Source of the DNA: Xenoacremonium recifei
Taxonomy: Eukaryota; Ascomycota; Sordariomycetes; Hypocreales; Nectriaceae
Reading direction: 5' to 3'
DNA: 64,000 nt
Assembly (NCBI GenBank): GCA_012184525.1
Contig: WOFQ01000071.1
Location: forward strand, 62,001 to 126,000
Below, piece after piece: positions 1 to 12,138 of the stretch. A program made the position numbers and the translations under genes. The notes beneath the pieces were generated by a model, which was not told where the DNA came from, ran no database searches, and saw only the letters and a list, made by a program, of their open reading frames with translations. The first letter of the stretch is position 1. Each line of letters begins with the position of its first letter.

Positions 1-1404
1 ATAGCCATGACCTCTTTCAAAGGCTTACGCTCCTCAAGATACAACGTTCGGATGGTCGACTTATATGACTCCCAAGCCTCAGCAGGAACCTGTTCCCGTG
101 ACGGCCGAGTTCCAGTCTGTGCACGGAGAGACACTGAAGCACGTCTTTCAGCCTGTGACAGATCAGTTATGAGATTCATTAGGGATTCGATGAGCAATAA
201 GACAAACCGGCACAGCAGGCGATGAAGACGCTTGAGACATTCCAGGCGTTGGTGGTGGTTCGAGTTTGACAGGACTAAACACAGGATTCGGCGACATGGA
301 CATTTGCGACATTTGCGATCTTGATGCTTGTCTTGATGGTTGTTTGGGTGGAGGTTTTGCCGGAGCCTTGCCTTTCGCCTTGGCTTCGGCATTGAAATCT
401 ATTATAAACTGACTTCCCCCATTCATGATGGGCTTGGGGGTCGAGGGAACCGGAGGCTTCGAGAAGCCACCTGAGTGAGAATGTTGATTGGGGTTCTGGA
501 AACCCTGAGACTGGTCGATTATTGGTTTCTGTTCAACCATGGGTTTTGGGTTCATCGCAGCCGGAGGTCGCCATATCGAAAAGCCTGGAGTTCCCGGAAC
601 AGCTGAGGTTGTTGGGTTGGGGGATGTGATCATTGGAGCTGTCATCGGAGTCGCTATCATCGGGGAAGCCATCATTGGAGTCGACACCATCGGGCTGGTC
701 ACTCTATTATGATTGTTCGCCATGAAGTTGTCCAGGCTTCCAAACTGAGTCGACGCGGAACCGACGATCGGACTAGAAACTCGAGAATTATCGGGAAAGC
801 CGCCAAAGGACATAGGAGGCGGGCTTGCTATCGGGCTCGTCATGCGGGATGGATCGCCCAGCAGGTCGTAGTTGGGTTCGTGTTCGTTCGGACTGCCGAG
901 GGGGGTTGTGATGCTGGGACCAGCGACATTGAAGCTGCCAAACGGCGACGAGACTGGCTGGCTCAGATTCATCTGGTTTGACATCTGATTTGACATCTGG
1001 TTTGACACAACGTTTGATGGTCGCGGGGGAAGCTGTGGAACAAAGCCCTTGTTCTCGAAGTGCGCAACCAACCGACCAACCCCGCCACCAGCCTGTTGTT
1101 GCTGCTGCTGCTGTTGTTGTTGCTGGGGAACGCCGAAGCTCTCGTGTTGCACATTGCCTTGCGGAAAACCATAGCGCTGTGTCGGAATCGTGGACGGGGA
1201 CGGCGTCGGTGCCCAGTCCATGCCGCCTGAGGATGAGAAAGACGGCCTATGGCCATAGGGCGACTGCGACATGTCGTTCGAGGACGATGCGCCCGCCGTG
1301 TTGATGCCAAACTTCGGCCAGGCATTTTGGCTGGAGAAGCCATAAGGGTCGTCCCCATCCGGACCGGGAGCACGAGGCTGGCCGACTGGGTGTTGATTGA
1401 ACAT
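1..1404 (-). CDS. Clr5-domain protein with long disordered N-terminus (partial, runs off the left edge)
   Basis: Exon 1 is 1404-208 (399 codons), a 55-bp intron (donor GTTTGT, acceptor CACAG) is 207-153, and exon 2 starts at 152 and leaves the window. Exon 1 is low complexity: a run of 11 Gln, a triple SNQM repeat, and many SPM/TPM, Pro and Ser stretches. Reading through the intron gives a stop after 14 codons, whereas splicing continues in phase into WESYKSTIRTLYLEERKPLK, beginning about residue 424. This is a good match to the first half of the Clr5 domain (W-x-x-x-K-x-x-I-x-x-L-Y-x-E-x-x-x-L-K-E-V-M), the presumed DNA-binding module of fungal Clr5 proteins. That domain normally lies near the N-terminus, so its position here is unusual. 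A nuclear, regulatory role is inferred only. The rest of the domain and the C-terminus are not visible. Confidence 0.72.
1093..1125 (-). repeat. Polyglutamine CAG/CAA tract
   Basis: Eleven consecutive Gln codons (mixed CAG and CAA on the minus strand) lie inside the Clr5-type gene, preceded by Pro and followed by Ala-Gly-Gly-Gly. Codon mixing argues for selection on, or tolerance of, the peptide rather than a fresh slippage array. Length polymorphism between strains would be expected. Confidence 0.9.
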
Positions 1405-4400
1405 GACGCCAGGGAGCCCAAGCCAAGCCGACTGAGAGGAGGCTCCGTCGGCTGGCTGGCTGGAAGTCAGTCAGTGACGGACTCGAGGGGCGAATCGAGT
1501 CGAAAGCCTCGGCTTGGGGGGGAACCTCAGTCGCCAATGCGAGGATTCATCACTCTCGCTCGTAGAGTGGCGAGCGCGAAGGGTGTGCTCAGTCAGGATC
1601 AGATGGAGGTCGACGAGGGACGGAAGAGAATGGGGAGCGACAAGCGGGCGAAAGCGCCCATGGTTAGTAGCCAGTGGCGCGTATAAGAAAAGAGGAGAGG
1701 AGGCTCGGGAGGGCCTGCCGCAGAACGCCGCAAGAGACGGGAGCCAAGCCAAGAACGATATACCTTACGGTCCTTACCACAGGGCAGCGCCTTGCAGTGC
1801 AGCGCAGCGCGGAACGGAACCAGCACAGGAGAGGAGCACGAGCACGAGCGAGTGAGCGAGCGGGAGCAGAACCAGGCCAGGCCAGGACCAGGAGACGACC
1901 AGGGACGACCCGAACTCAACTGCAACGGCCAGGGATCAGTTATCGCAATCGTTCCCCAGACTCGGTTTCGACGAAAGATAAAACTGGTGCAATCGAGGCT
2001 CCAGTCATGATAGGGCGGCGAATGCGACGGCGACCCATCAGCGAGAGGCGATGCCGCGACGGACGGGCACTGGACGCCAAGTAATGCGCGTGAGAGAGAG
2101 CCAGCAAAAGTTCCCTCGCCAAACTTTCCCAGAAAGGCAACCCAATCTACTGGGCTGGACGAGTCGCCAGTCCAGATTGCAGGGCCCGTGGGGTTTGGTT
2201 TGGCTCAAGGGAGATAAGGCAGCTTGTTGATGCTCCTCTCTTCAAGAGACTCTTTTCTACTCTTCTACGAGAATTGGTCGAGGAGGCAAGCTCGACAAAG
2301 GGGGATCGTGTTGATCAGGGGACAGCCCTCTAGCAGCTGAGTCCAATGAGGCGCCCGTGAGGCCGTCCCAGCAGCAGTGCCGAGACTTGGCATTGAGGAG
2401 CGAGCCCCGTCCCGTCCAGTGCTAGTCCTAGGAGGCGGCTGTTGGCCACTCACTGAGAGCTTGAAGGGAGCCCCGGCAGCCGGCTCGTGCAAGCATTCGA
2501 CCTAAATGGCCCGAAAGAGAAGGTGATATAATGGCCGGAGGCCACCACGGAACCCGGCCTGAACCAATCACGGCTCCCGGATACCGCCCCTGGCCTGGCC
2601 CCAGCAGGGAATCTGCCGTGACGGGAGAACATTCCAACGCTGTTCCGTTCATAGCGGGCGTCGACACTGCAGCCCTGGGAAGCGAGGAGACCTGATTGAT
2701 GGTGATGACGGAGGGAGGGAAGTTTGGGTCGAAGGACGGCACGATACGATATCATGCATCCTCCTCACCTGGGCTCAGCTCTGGGAGATCGCGATTCCAG
2801 AAGGATACCGGAGCGTTGACGAGAGTCCCCCGACGCTACGCTGTCTGGCGGCCACCGGCCCTCGCCCAAGATTTGGTTGCTCGGTACACCCGAACGCCTC
2901 GCTCGTCATAAGAGGTGGCAGAGCCATCAACGCCTCGCCTCACCGAGGCTTGGCTTGCGAGCTGAGAAAAGCAAAGCGTTATCCCGGGGAGGGCACGAGA
3001 TCCGCTCCTTGAGAGAGAAATGCGGATGGCAGCTGGGGATGGGCCTGGACGACGAATTACAGAGCAGCTGAAAGGCTCAATCAACTCTTGGTTACCGATG
3101 TCTGCTTGAAACATTCGGCCGTGGCGCCGCCACGATTTCGTTTTTCTCCCGCTGAGATCGCTCACTGGGCATGGCGAGGCGACCGCGCGGGGGCGGGAGC
3201 ACTCCTTATTTGCTGCTGCTTTCTGCAAGGAGAGCATTCTGCATGACGGGATTTTCGCTGCTGAACCGTCAATGGCGTTCACATTCATTGACACAGCCAG
3301 CAAATAGTCCGTTGCTTTTGCTCCTCTGCAAAATTTGTAAGTCGATTTGGTTCTGCATCCGGCTGGAAAGCTCGCCATGTGGATCCAGCACGATTCAGTC
3401 AGCCAGCGAGCGTCGGCCATCCCCGATACTCCTAACATCGACGACCAGCGGGAAGAGAAAAGTCGATACAGGGCGGGTGAGATGATGTGTGAGCTGACAG
3501 GGCACGCTGTAGCGAGAGAGGTGCTGCGCTCTGCAAGCTGCTATCACAAGCCACTACGGAGTACTATGAGCCACAGCTATTCTCGACTTGGGAGTCCTTG
3601 CTCCCGCTGGCGCTTCTATGTCACAGCGGAACAGAGGCGGCATGAGAGGGTCCAAGCGCAAATCTCTCGATACCATTCGCAGACTCGGGGATCAAAAGGA
3701 CGTCAGAACTCGGCCCTTGGGCGAGATCCAGAGAGTGTGCTTCGTCGTTTCACCTAGCAGACGCCGCCTGAGCTTGCAGTGCCATTATCAACTGACCTGC
3801 CGGTTCAGTGATGACAAGCAGCGGACAGACCACCGAAGGAGTCTAGATCTCGCATTGATCACCAACATCCAACCAGTGATGAAGTTGGCTTCGCTTCGTT
3901 CTGCAGAGGGCTCTCTCGACGGTAAGCTAGCACGGCTCACCAGACGATAGCACAGGGCTGAGGCCTGGCCTGCATGCATAGCATGGCTCTCCCTTCTTCA
4001 CCATTCCGTCCTTTTCACCCTGGTCAACAGTAAAATGAGGTTGATGATTGTTGTTCACATGTCTTTCCCTCTCCCTTCTCACTATTTCTCTTGCGTAAGA
4101 TGTTCAAAATTCCGGATCGACTTTCGTTAAGCTCGTCATCAACGCCCTGCATCAAGTCATGGTCACAGGCTCGGTGTTTTCTCTTCATGCATTCATGAGG
4201 TCTTCTCCCTGCGGGATGGCATCACGAGGAGACTGGAGCCCGCAGAGCTGAGAGGTCGCCGATTCCGCTGTTTCAGCCCCCCCAATCTCGTTGGTTGATG
4301 AAGGAGACCGGTCCCTGCATGGCGCATCGTGGCTGACGGTCCGCATCAGACTTGCCTGCCCGGCTCAGCGCACCTTTCCGCACATCGAATGACGTGTCGC

Positions 4401-6268
4401 ATGAAGAGAGCACTCGTTGAAAGGGGACATGCCACGGCCGGCGGGCATACAGAGCACGCTGCTGAAAATAGATGTGCTGCCTTGGAGTCCTGTGCACGGT
4501 GATAGAAGCATCATCGCTCATGGACCCCATGGACCTTGATTTGGCGCGGGGATGCTACAGGTGCTTACTTACTCAGCCTCACCCACCACTACTAGCGAGA
4601 TACCTGCCCGCTGCAAATACGAATTGGCCCCTCCATCTAGGGTTCGACGCGGATGTTTGGGTTCTATAGCGACCCAGTGCCATTTGGGCAGTTGGATGAT
4701 TGATAGATCGGCGTAGAAGGCGTGAGATATCTAGTCTTCCATGACTCCCGCCGTCCCCCTCTCGGGAACGGCACATGGAGTTTCTTCTTTAGGGAGCTGG
4801 ACAACTCTTAGCCAAGAACCATTGCCGATGATGAGGAGGTTCCTTGGCTACACCGCGGCCCGCCATCCCCTCAGCATGGCAAGCTATCCGCTCGATCGTC
4901 CTAGCCCAGGGTTTCGGAGCGAAGCCTTAATGATGGAGTTTTTCTAGTTTATGCCTCGGTAATGGCCTTCTTGAACAAGCCTCGCTCCGAGATACGAGTC
5001 TCAGCCTTGATGCTTCCAGGCCTTTAGATCTCCGTGCTGGTCCGTGAGGGTCTATTTTGGGTTGATCCGAGGACCTGCACTTTAGATCGTGCAACTTGGA
5101 TAAGACATACAGCTTGTGACTTCGCAACGCCTTTCTTCTGGACTATAGGTGAGGTGACCTATTACCAGGTAGCTTCGACCTTCGACGCACTATTACCTGT
5201 TTCTTCCTGCCAAACCAAAACGTACTTGCCTTATCTCTTTGCAGGACCTGGTTCTCTTGAAAGTTCGAATCCTAGACGACGAGCTATCCTTCACTTCGTT
5301 CGGCCGAAACATCCCGTGTACCCAAGTCCTCGAGCAAACGACGACCCTACACCCTGCAGTTCCATACTTGCAACTTCGGACGAGATTGAAAACTTATCAG
5401 GGGAGGAACAGATCGGTCACGGCTTTGAAGACTACCTACCTCATGGCATGTGCACAATGCTGGACTTGGCATTGAGCAACCATGTACATGACTTCAATGC
5501 CAGCGATACGCTGGCCAAAGGCTTCACTGCAGCAGACACGATTGCCTCAACAATTCTCATGATATTCCTACACAACCCCTGAAAGTAGCATACATCATCC
5601 TGCCTGCCCATAGCAAATCCCACCGTCCAACCCGGACCCGAAACCCATCCCTCGCAGAGAAAGACAAACAAAAGAAGAACATAACAGTAGCGAGTGGGAT
5701 ATAACACCAGTTCTATCCATTTTGGTATACCTCTCTACCCAGGCCTACGCATGATATAATAATTGCTGCTCCAAAACGAGCAGAAACCCAATGAAGAAAA
5801 CTACACGAAGCAGACAAAATGGCAGTAGTGATATCAGTAGTAATGTGTCAAGACATCCCTTTCCGAAAAGAAGCAAAAGTCCCCCCTCTTTCATGACCTT
5901 GGGAAGTCGTATTCGATGGGAATATCTAAAACGTGTGGTTGCATTGAGGGAGTCGAGAATATGTCTTTGTCGAAGTAGACTTGTATGTAGTATAGTCTGT
6001 CGAGATTCTCCATATAATGATGCGGAATCTTGAGTCGTCTCAATGTGTGTAAAGTCTCCGTTCAAGTCTCTCTTTGGAGGCCTCAGAACGTTTGGCAATG
6101 CTCTTAATGCATTGGGAGAAGAAATAGTTTCCCGCTGGCGAGGTATGAATCGAATGAAGCAAATGTGAAAGCCAGCCGTGGTCGCATAATCCCCAAAGGG
6201 GCTAATTGTTGGAAAGAATTAACAAAAGAAGTCCAACAGAGAGAAGGGGTATGGTGACAGTTGTGTTT
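1405..6268. other. Intergenic, 4.9 kb; no gene supported
   Basis: This lies between the 5' end of the Clr5-type gene and the 3' end of the kinase gene, both on the minus strand. It contains GC-rich purine stretches (for example around 1830-1870) directly upstream of the first gene, and open frames of up to 200 codons. Those frames overlap one another on both strands and have no recognisable domain or splice logic. I see no tRNA, transposon or clear coding signal. Confidence 0.6.
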
Positions 6269-8489
6269 TTAGGACACCTCTTGGCCTTCAGCCTCTTCTC
6301 TGAAGCGCAGGCCACCATCGATCGTCATGGCGTCAGCAACCCAAGGCTGCTTGACGACCTTCTCGACGCTCCAACGGCTCCGCGCGCGCTTAAGAAGACC
6401 CTCGGTGATCTCCATGGCACCGAAAAGCCCCTGTTCCTTGAACTTAGCCTCGTCGCCCTCGTGGTCTCCATCGTCGCCGGCATATTCAACCCACCGCCAC
6501 TCGACTCTGGCGATTCGGTGGCTGGTGCGAGATCGCATTCGGTGGGCGTCACTCATGCCGGGATGGGGATCAAAGGGCAGACGAGCTTCAAGGAGAGCGT
6601 AGAGGAGAACGCCAAGGGACCAGGCGTCCGTGGCACGTCCATCATAGGGCTGGCCCATGATAACTTCGGGGGCGGCATAGTCGTCTGAGCCACAACGAGT
6701 CTCCAGCTTCTCGTCATCGGCAATGCGGCGAGAGAGACCAAGATCGGTCAGGGTGATGACAGAATAGGGGTACGTTGTCCAGTCCGTGGAGGGGTCAGCC
6801 AATTCGTTGGCCGTGAGATTTACAAGCACGTCTGGATTTGTCAGTCCCAGGTTACAAAAAATGGAGGCTAGGGCACCTACTCTCGAGCTTGATATCTCGG
6901 TGGACGATCCTCCTTTCATGGAGATAGCTTACGGCCCCGATTAGTTCAGAGAAGATCCTCCTTAACAGAGGCGGTTTGAGGACGTCGCGATGTGCTGTTG
7001 CGACGTCAAACAGATCACCTCCCGGGCAATAGCTTAACACTAGGATAGCTCTCGTTGGTTCGATACTCCAGGCCTTGAGATCAACCAACGACGGGTGATG
7101 GATGGTTTGCATGATCTCTAGCTCGCGTTTCAAGCTCATTTCGACACGCTCTTCGCTGGCGCCGCCTCGAGGTCCATGTTCACAGACCTTGACGGCAACA
7201 AGAGTCTTACGTTCCAGAGCTAGCTCCGGCTTGGGAGTTAATAGACCTGACTCGGCCTCCGGTGCGTCATCTTCGACGTCCGTCTGGCTCGTTGCAAGCA
7301 TGACTCTGCTAAAGGTACCCTGGCCAAGGAGGCGGATAGCCCTCCACCGTCTTCGCTTCCGGTCCTGTCGGCCGTGGGCTTCGAAGAACTCAGCCCGCGA
7401 GCTCTTGGGCCGGCTTGATCCATCGGCCGAGTCCCGGGAGGATTCACTCGGAGGCGGGGTGGGGGGTTCGGTAACAGAGGGTGTCAGGCCCCGAGACTCG
7501 GCATAATTTAGTTCCCTCCGCATATGCGCTTCTAGGGGTGCCTCGGAGAGATCTATCTTTGCATGGGATCCTGACACGGTGATTTGCCTCTTTGGGACGC
7601 CTGCCGGCTCTGGGATATACTCGCTAGTACTTCGATGTCGACCGTGGGTTCCATGGTGTGCTGATTGCGCGGAAGGAGTTTCTCCAGGTTCGAGAGAAGT
7701 GTACATCTTGCGCTTTGGGCCATGCGCAAGGGCGGCATCGATGGACTCGCCAGTACTCGACACCAAGACGGATTGCTCTCCAGATAGCCTCGACCGAGAC
7801 TGCGGGGGTGACGCGGACCCTGTGCTGAGCCTCTTCCAGGGCCCTGGAGAATCGCCTGACATCAGTGGACTTGGCAGAGGCGTAACCTCGCCCATAGCAG
7901 AGATGATGGGGCTCGGGACGACACTGCTGGTGCCGCTGGCAGAGCCGATGCTATTAGCTAGAGCGGTCTTGAGACTCGGCGTCCTCGATATGGGACGAAG
8001 GCTGCCGGTCGATGATTTATGATTCAAAGATGCGAGAGCAGCGCGGGGATTAGAAAATGCGTTGCCGTTGTTGTTGAACGACTCGCGACGGACAGGCGTC
8101 ACAGGAGTCGTGGTGAAATCAGTCGTGATGCGCAACCCGCCTACAGGGCTGGAGGCAACTCGATCGCTTCCGAGAGTATGTTTGTCCGGAGCAAGCAGGG
8201 AGTCATGGTGGGGAGGGAGCTCGTCGTGTTGCGGCGGAGGAGAAGGTGCTATCGTGTGGGAGCGAAAGTGGACAAGAGGCGACGGCGATACAGAGGAGGA
8301 AGAGGATGTCCTGGGAAGGTGTGCGTCGGCATCATTGGCAATTGAAGATGAGGAAGCTGTCGTTTGCGATACGCGAGGGCGAAGGTCGAGGCCGAGGCCG
8401 AGGCCAGAGTCTTGGTCGAGACTCACAGATCGGGGTGCATCGTTGAGGGAAACGGCCGTTGGAGTCCGGGGAGCGTGGGGGCTGGACAT
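6269..8489 (-). CDS. Ser/Thr protein kinase with long Ser/Pro-rich N-terminus
   Basis: Exon 1 is 8489-6881, a 49-bp intron is 6880-6832, and exon 2 is 6831-6269, giving 723 residues. Residues 1-380 are disordered and rich in Ser, Pro and Thr. The kinase domain follows: glycine loop GQGTFSRV from about 389, catalytic lysine in VAVKV (K434), HRDIKLEN with D532 (this motif is split by the intron and is only correct after splicing), TDLG in place of DFG (D566), AAPE (about 589-592), then DAWSLGVLLY. All catalytic residues are present, so it should be active. The CSxDYAAPE and DAWSLG features suggest a CAMK-like group; the substrate is unknown. I chose ATG 8489 (context ACAGTC before ATG) because upstream sequence is CT-rich leader-like, although the frame is open to 9035. 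The next gene lies more than 3 kb away. Confidence 0.88.
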
Positions 8490-11400
8490 GACTGTCGCAG
8501 GAGGCGTCGAGGGCAGCGAATGGGTGAAGCTGAGGCTATACAGAGTCAGCGGCAAGCCATGCCAATGCCAGATGTCGCTCTCGGTTATCGCAGGAGTGGG
8601 GGCTGGCGGGAGACAAGATTGGGTGCCTATCTTGACTACCGACGGCAGCTTTATCAATTCAACGAACGTACCTTGGCCGCAGGGGAGAAGAGGAACCGTA
8701 GGCAAAGACGAGATGCAGGGAGACGGCGGGGGCGGGGAGGCACAGGAGAGGAAGGAAAGGTTGAAGCTGGACAATTCCTCTATAACGAGGTCATGAGGCC
8801 AGAATCGATTGTCTGCGATGTTCCGGGAGCAGCTTAGGGCGGTGGTGGTCGTCCTCGGCGACGCTCCGGGGCGAAGACGTGACGAGGCGAGGCGAGGCGA
8901 GGGAAGAGTCGAGGTCGAGGTCGGGATGGACGAGGTTCGGCGGACGAAGCGACGGCGCGGAAAAACCGGGGCGGCGGAGGAGGTACCTGGCGGAAGCACT
9001 GCGTCGCAGGTATTCTGCAGGTACCGTCCAGTCACTGCTGCGTTGAGGTCGAGAGTTTGCGACTATCCCGAGTCAGAAGAGACTGCTGCTGGAGAAGACG
9101 GGGGCAGCAGGGCGCGATGGAAAGGGATCAGCGGCAATCGAGGAATGCTGGCCTAGCCAGCGACGGGGCCAGCGTGAAATTGGGCATTTAATCGTCGTGG
9201 CGTGTCCGTCGGACGGTTTAGCAGCGTATAGGGCACCACTTAGTTGAGTCAACCGTCACTCGCTTTGCACGGCCAAGGGGTTGCGTAGGTATTACTGAAG
9301 GTCTCGCTCAGATCAGTCATAACATGCGAAGGTCTAGTCGCTGATGCACGGCCAGGTGATCAATCGATCAAGCAACGATGCGGTGGAGATGGTGGTTACG
9401 TTGCACTGTAGCCCTATTTCAGGAAGGCATCTATAGGTAGTCTCGCAGGCCCCAGACTAAAAATAAGATTATTCTTGATAAAGGTGCGGGAGAAATAACG
9501 AGTCCATGGCCATTGAAGAGGATGCAAGAGGAGAGAAGAGAAGTCGAGGAAGAAAACGAAGCTGGGCAATAAAATCGCGAGCACAGGCAGGTACCTCCAT
9601 GGGACTTGCCTCTACAAGTCGATCGCGATGGCTGCGAGGTAACGTGCTCTCGCTGGTTACACTGCGTCGCTGAAATTTCCCCTCATTTCAAGTCTGGAAC
9701 CTCCCACAAGACCGGACATCGTGAACTGACCACCACCTCTTCGGAAAGCTTCGAGGCCAGTCAATGACCAGCTCAATCAGCCACGGCGCTGCTTGCTCCT
9801 TGCCCTGCAGAATCTGGGACGCCGCGAATCTCCCTGCAGCTGCTGAGACACACAGGACGGCAGCTCCAAGCTCTGGATCGTGACGCTTCGACTCGACCCG
9901 ACCAACCAACCAACAACCGAGAAGCCGGGGGCAGCATAGGGGAGCAAGCAACTTGCTTGCGTTACCCTGCTTTGCCGTGCATTGCCATACGTATGCGAGG
10001 GGATCTGCTTCTGCGGCAGCTCCTGCGGCACAGCTCTCCGCGACAGCTCCCGTTCCAGCACCAGCCAATGTGCGTCCACCGGATCATCACCTGGCCCAAT
10101 CGTCAAAATCTAGAAGCTTCAGCGGTTTGTTCAGTCTAGTCCAGCTTGGACCCAAGCGGAGCTCCTCATCAAAGTCGACGGCCAACGGGCCACGGATAGG
10201 GGGCTGCTACTCACTGTAGCGCCTCGGCGCCGACTACACCCGTGGCCAGCCAGACCTCTGAAAGACCATCGGGTTCGAGCTGCCCGCAACCGGCGATGGA
10301 GCGCTCTTTATGCTCCCCCGCGGCGCTGTGACTCGCCGACCGGCCGACCGTATCGGCACCCAACGGCCCCAAGTCCCCCGCGATTGCTGCCCGCTTCCGG
10401 CATCTCTGCCCCCGAAGCGCCGTTCCGTCACGCCGTTTGCGGGCTCGATCAAGAGCATCAGGTTTCCAGGTTTTCGCCCACTCTCAGGCCGGCCCCCTGC
10501 AATTTACCGCCGGATCCATTGCATCACCATCGTCATCGCCCTCACCACCCTCACGCCCGTCCATCCCCCTCCCAGGAACGAATTCCCAAAGGCCCTCCTC
10601 CTCCTCATCCTTTCGCCAGGCCACATGGTGCATGCAGCATCGCCATTGGCCGCCTAGGAAATGCAGCCCTTTCTGACAGGCCCCTCTATGCTACAGGTTG
10701 AGTCAGCACTACGCCTCAGGCATAACCAACTGGGAAAAAAAAATTGTAGTCATGCGTTTAATCCCGTGATGTCCATTTCTTGAACTTCACCCAAGTCCTC
10801 GTTGTTGCATTTGAACTTTTGTAAAAGACTCGATGTGCTGGCGTCTACGGCCTGGACCGCTTGCACGGAAGCACCAAAATCTCGCCACCACCCTGCCTGA
10901 TCGCCCAAAACGATGATTGCGCCGAATTACACGCCGGTAAAGCGACCCAAGCGCACTGAATGACACTGCATTTCCGCGTGTTAGTACTCGGTATCCCCGC
11001 GGTCTTAAGATCCCCAGTGAGTTTGGACCTGAAACCGTTGCTCTTAGCTCGTTGGTCTCGAGGAAAACCAAGTGCCGGCCGCTGTGCAGTTACCCATCGG
11101 TGACCGGTGTTTAATAATCGACGAACGCTAAGCAAGAATCGCATCAGGACCCCGGATCGAGTGTCACTGGCATCTCTTATCGACCCAAATAGTCCCGTTC
11201 CAAGAAGCTACGGCAAATGATGTGGATGTAGTCACGCGAGACGGTGACGGGCTTGTCCAAGAGGTTCGTGATTCATCTTCATAATACCTAGCTAAAACGC
11301 ATACAATGTAATATCCAACCCTTTGATACCCAAGAAACCCGTCGTCTTTTCGTCATCACGCGCTCACTCAAAACCGGTTTTACAGAGCACAAGCAAGCAA

Positions 11401-11584
11401 ACTCCCTCCCATGGCCGCGAGGCCAGTCCATAATGCCCCTGATGGGCTTGCCAGGGCCACCCCGTCGTGGCCCATTTCTAGGGTTCATACGAAGACGTGA
11501 AAGGAAAGACAAGACACCCAGTGCGGAGAGTCCTGTGACTTAGACGAGGATCAAACCTTCGTCGGTGCGTCTGCCGCCTCTCTA
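8490..11584. other. Intergenic, 3.1 kb, including the kinase 5' leader
   Basis: The first 550 bases upstream of the kinase start stay open in the kinase frame and are CT-rich on the coding strand, which fits a 5' leader. A short GGCGA-type repeat lies near 8882-8900. The remainder, up to the 3' end of the RGG gene, shows no supported gene; the open frames near 10300-10700 are repetitive in composition and lack domains. Confidence 0.55.
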
Positions 11585-12041
11585 CTATGAGCTGCTGCCG
11601 CCCCTGCCCTTGGACTGGCCACCGCCCCTGGAAGAACCGCCACGGCCTTGCCCCCTGGTCTCGATTCGTGGAAGAAGACCATCGAGCAGGCCCGGGTCGT
11701 AACTTTTGTCCTTGCCGGACGAGCTGCCTTGTCCGGAGTTGGTGCCCTGATATCCAGAGCCGTGGGGATTGCGAGGATCCATAGTTGATGGGGTCTAAGA
11801 GGAGACACACAAAAAAGAGACTTGCTGTTAGTCAAAATGGCGGGATGAGGAGGGAAATGAGGAGGCTCACGAGAGAGTCGTTGAGCTTGACTTGGATGTC
11901 TTGCAGGAGATTTCGGTACGCTTGGGGATCTGCTGGCCTCGCTGGGCACGTTGAAGTCGGTTCTGCTGGTGGTTGTGGTATCAGCGCGGGAGGTGGTGAG
12001 GCGAGCTGAGTGATGAGTGTTGTCCTGTCGGGAGAACCCAT
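11585..12041 (-). CDS. Small RGG-rich hypothetical protein
   Basis: Exon 1 is 12041-11871 (57 codons), a 76-bp intron (GTGAGC...CTCTTAG) is 11870-11795, and exon 2 is 11794-11585, giving 126 residues. I do not recognise the family. The N-terminal half contains a Pro-rich segment and a short helix-like stretch (RNLLQDIQVKLNDSL). After the intron the protein is Gly/Ser rich and ends in RGQGRGGSSRGGGQSKGRGG, an RGG/RG pattern seen in RNA-binding or phase-separating proteins; an RNA link is inference only. The phase-0 join and a TATA box about 95 bp upstream support this start over an in-frame ATG at 12149, which would lie upstream of that TATA box. No neighbour lies within 2 kb on either side. 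Confidence 0.6.
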
Positions 12042-12132
12042 CTTGAAAGCCAACGCCCTCGAGTCTTTATATATCCTGTCCTCGAGATGTCCTTTCCTGC
12101 GGTTATGACTGCCTTTGCCTAGCCCCCCATAC

Positions 12133-12138
12133 TTTATA
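12133..12138 (-). promoter_or_regulatory. TATA box of the RGG-rich gene
   Basis: On the minus strand CTTTTATAAAGT lies about 95 bp upstream of ATG 12041. This is a usual distance for a TATA element with a leader of some 50-60 bases, and it supports that start codon. Confidence 0.45.

Noticed and set aside
5260..5280. AGTTCGAATCCT resembling a tRNA B box
   Set aside because: T-stem pairing fails (GAAAG against CCTAG) and there is no cloverleaf upstream.
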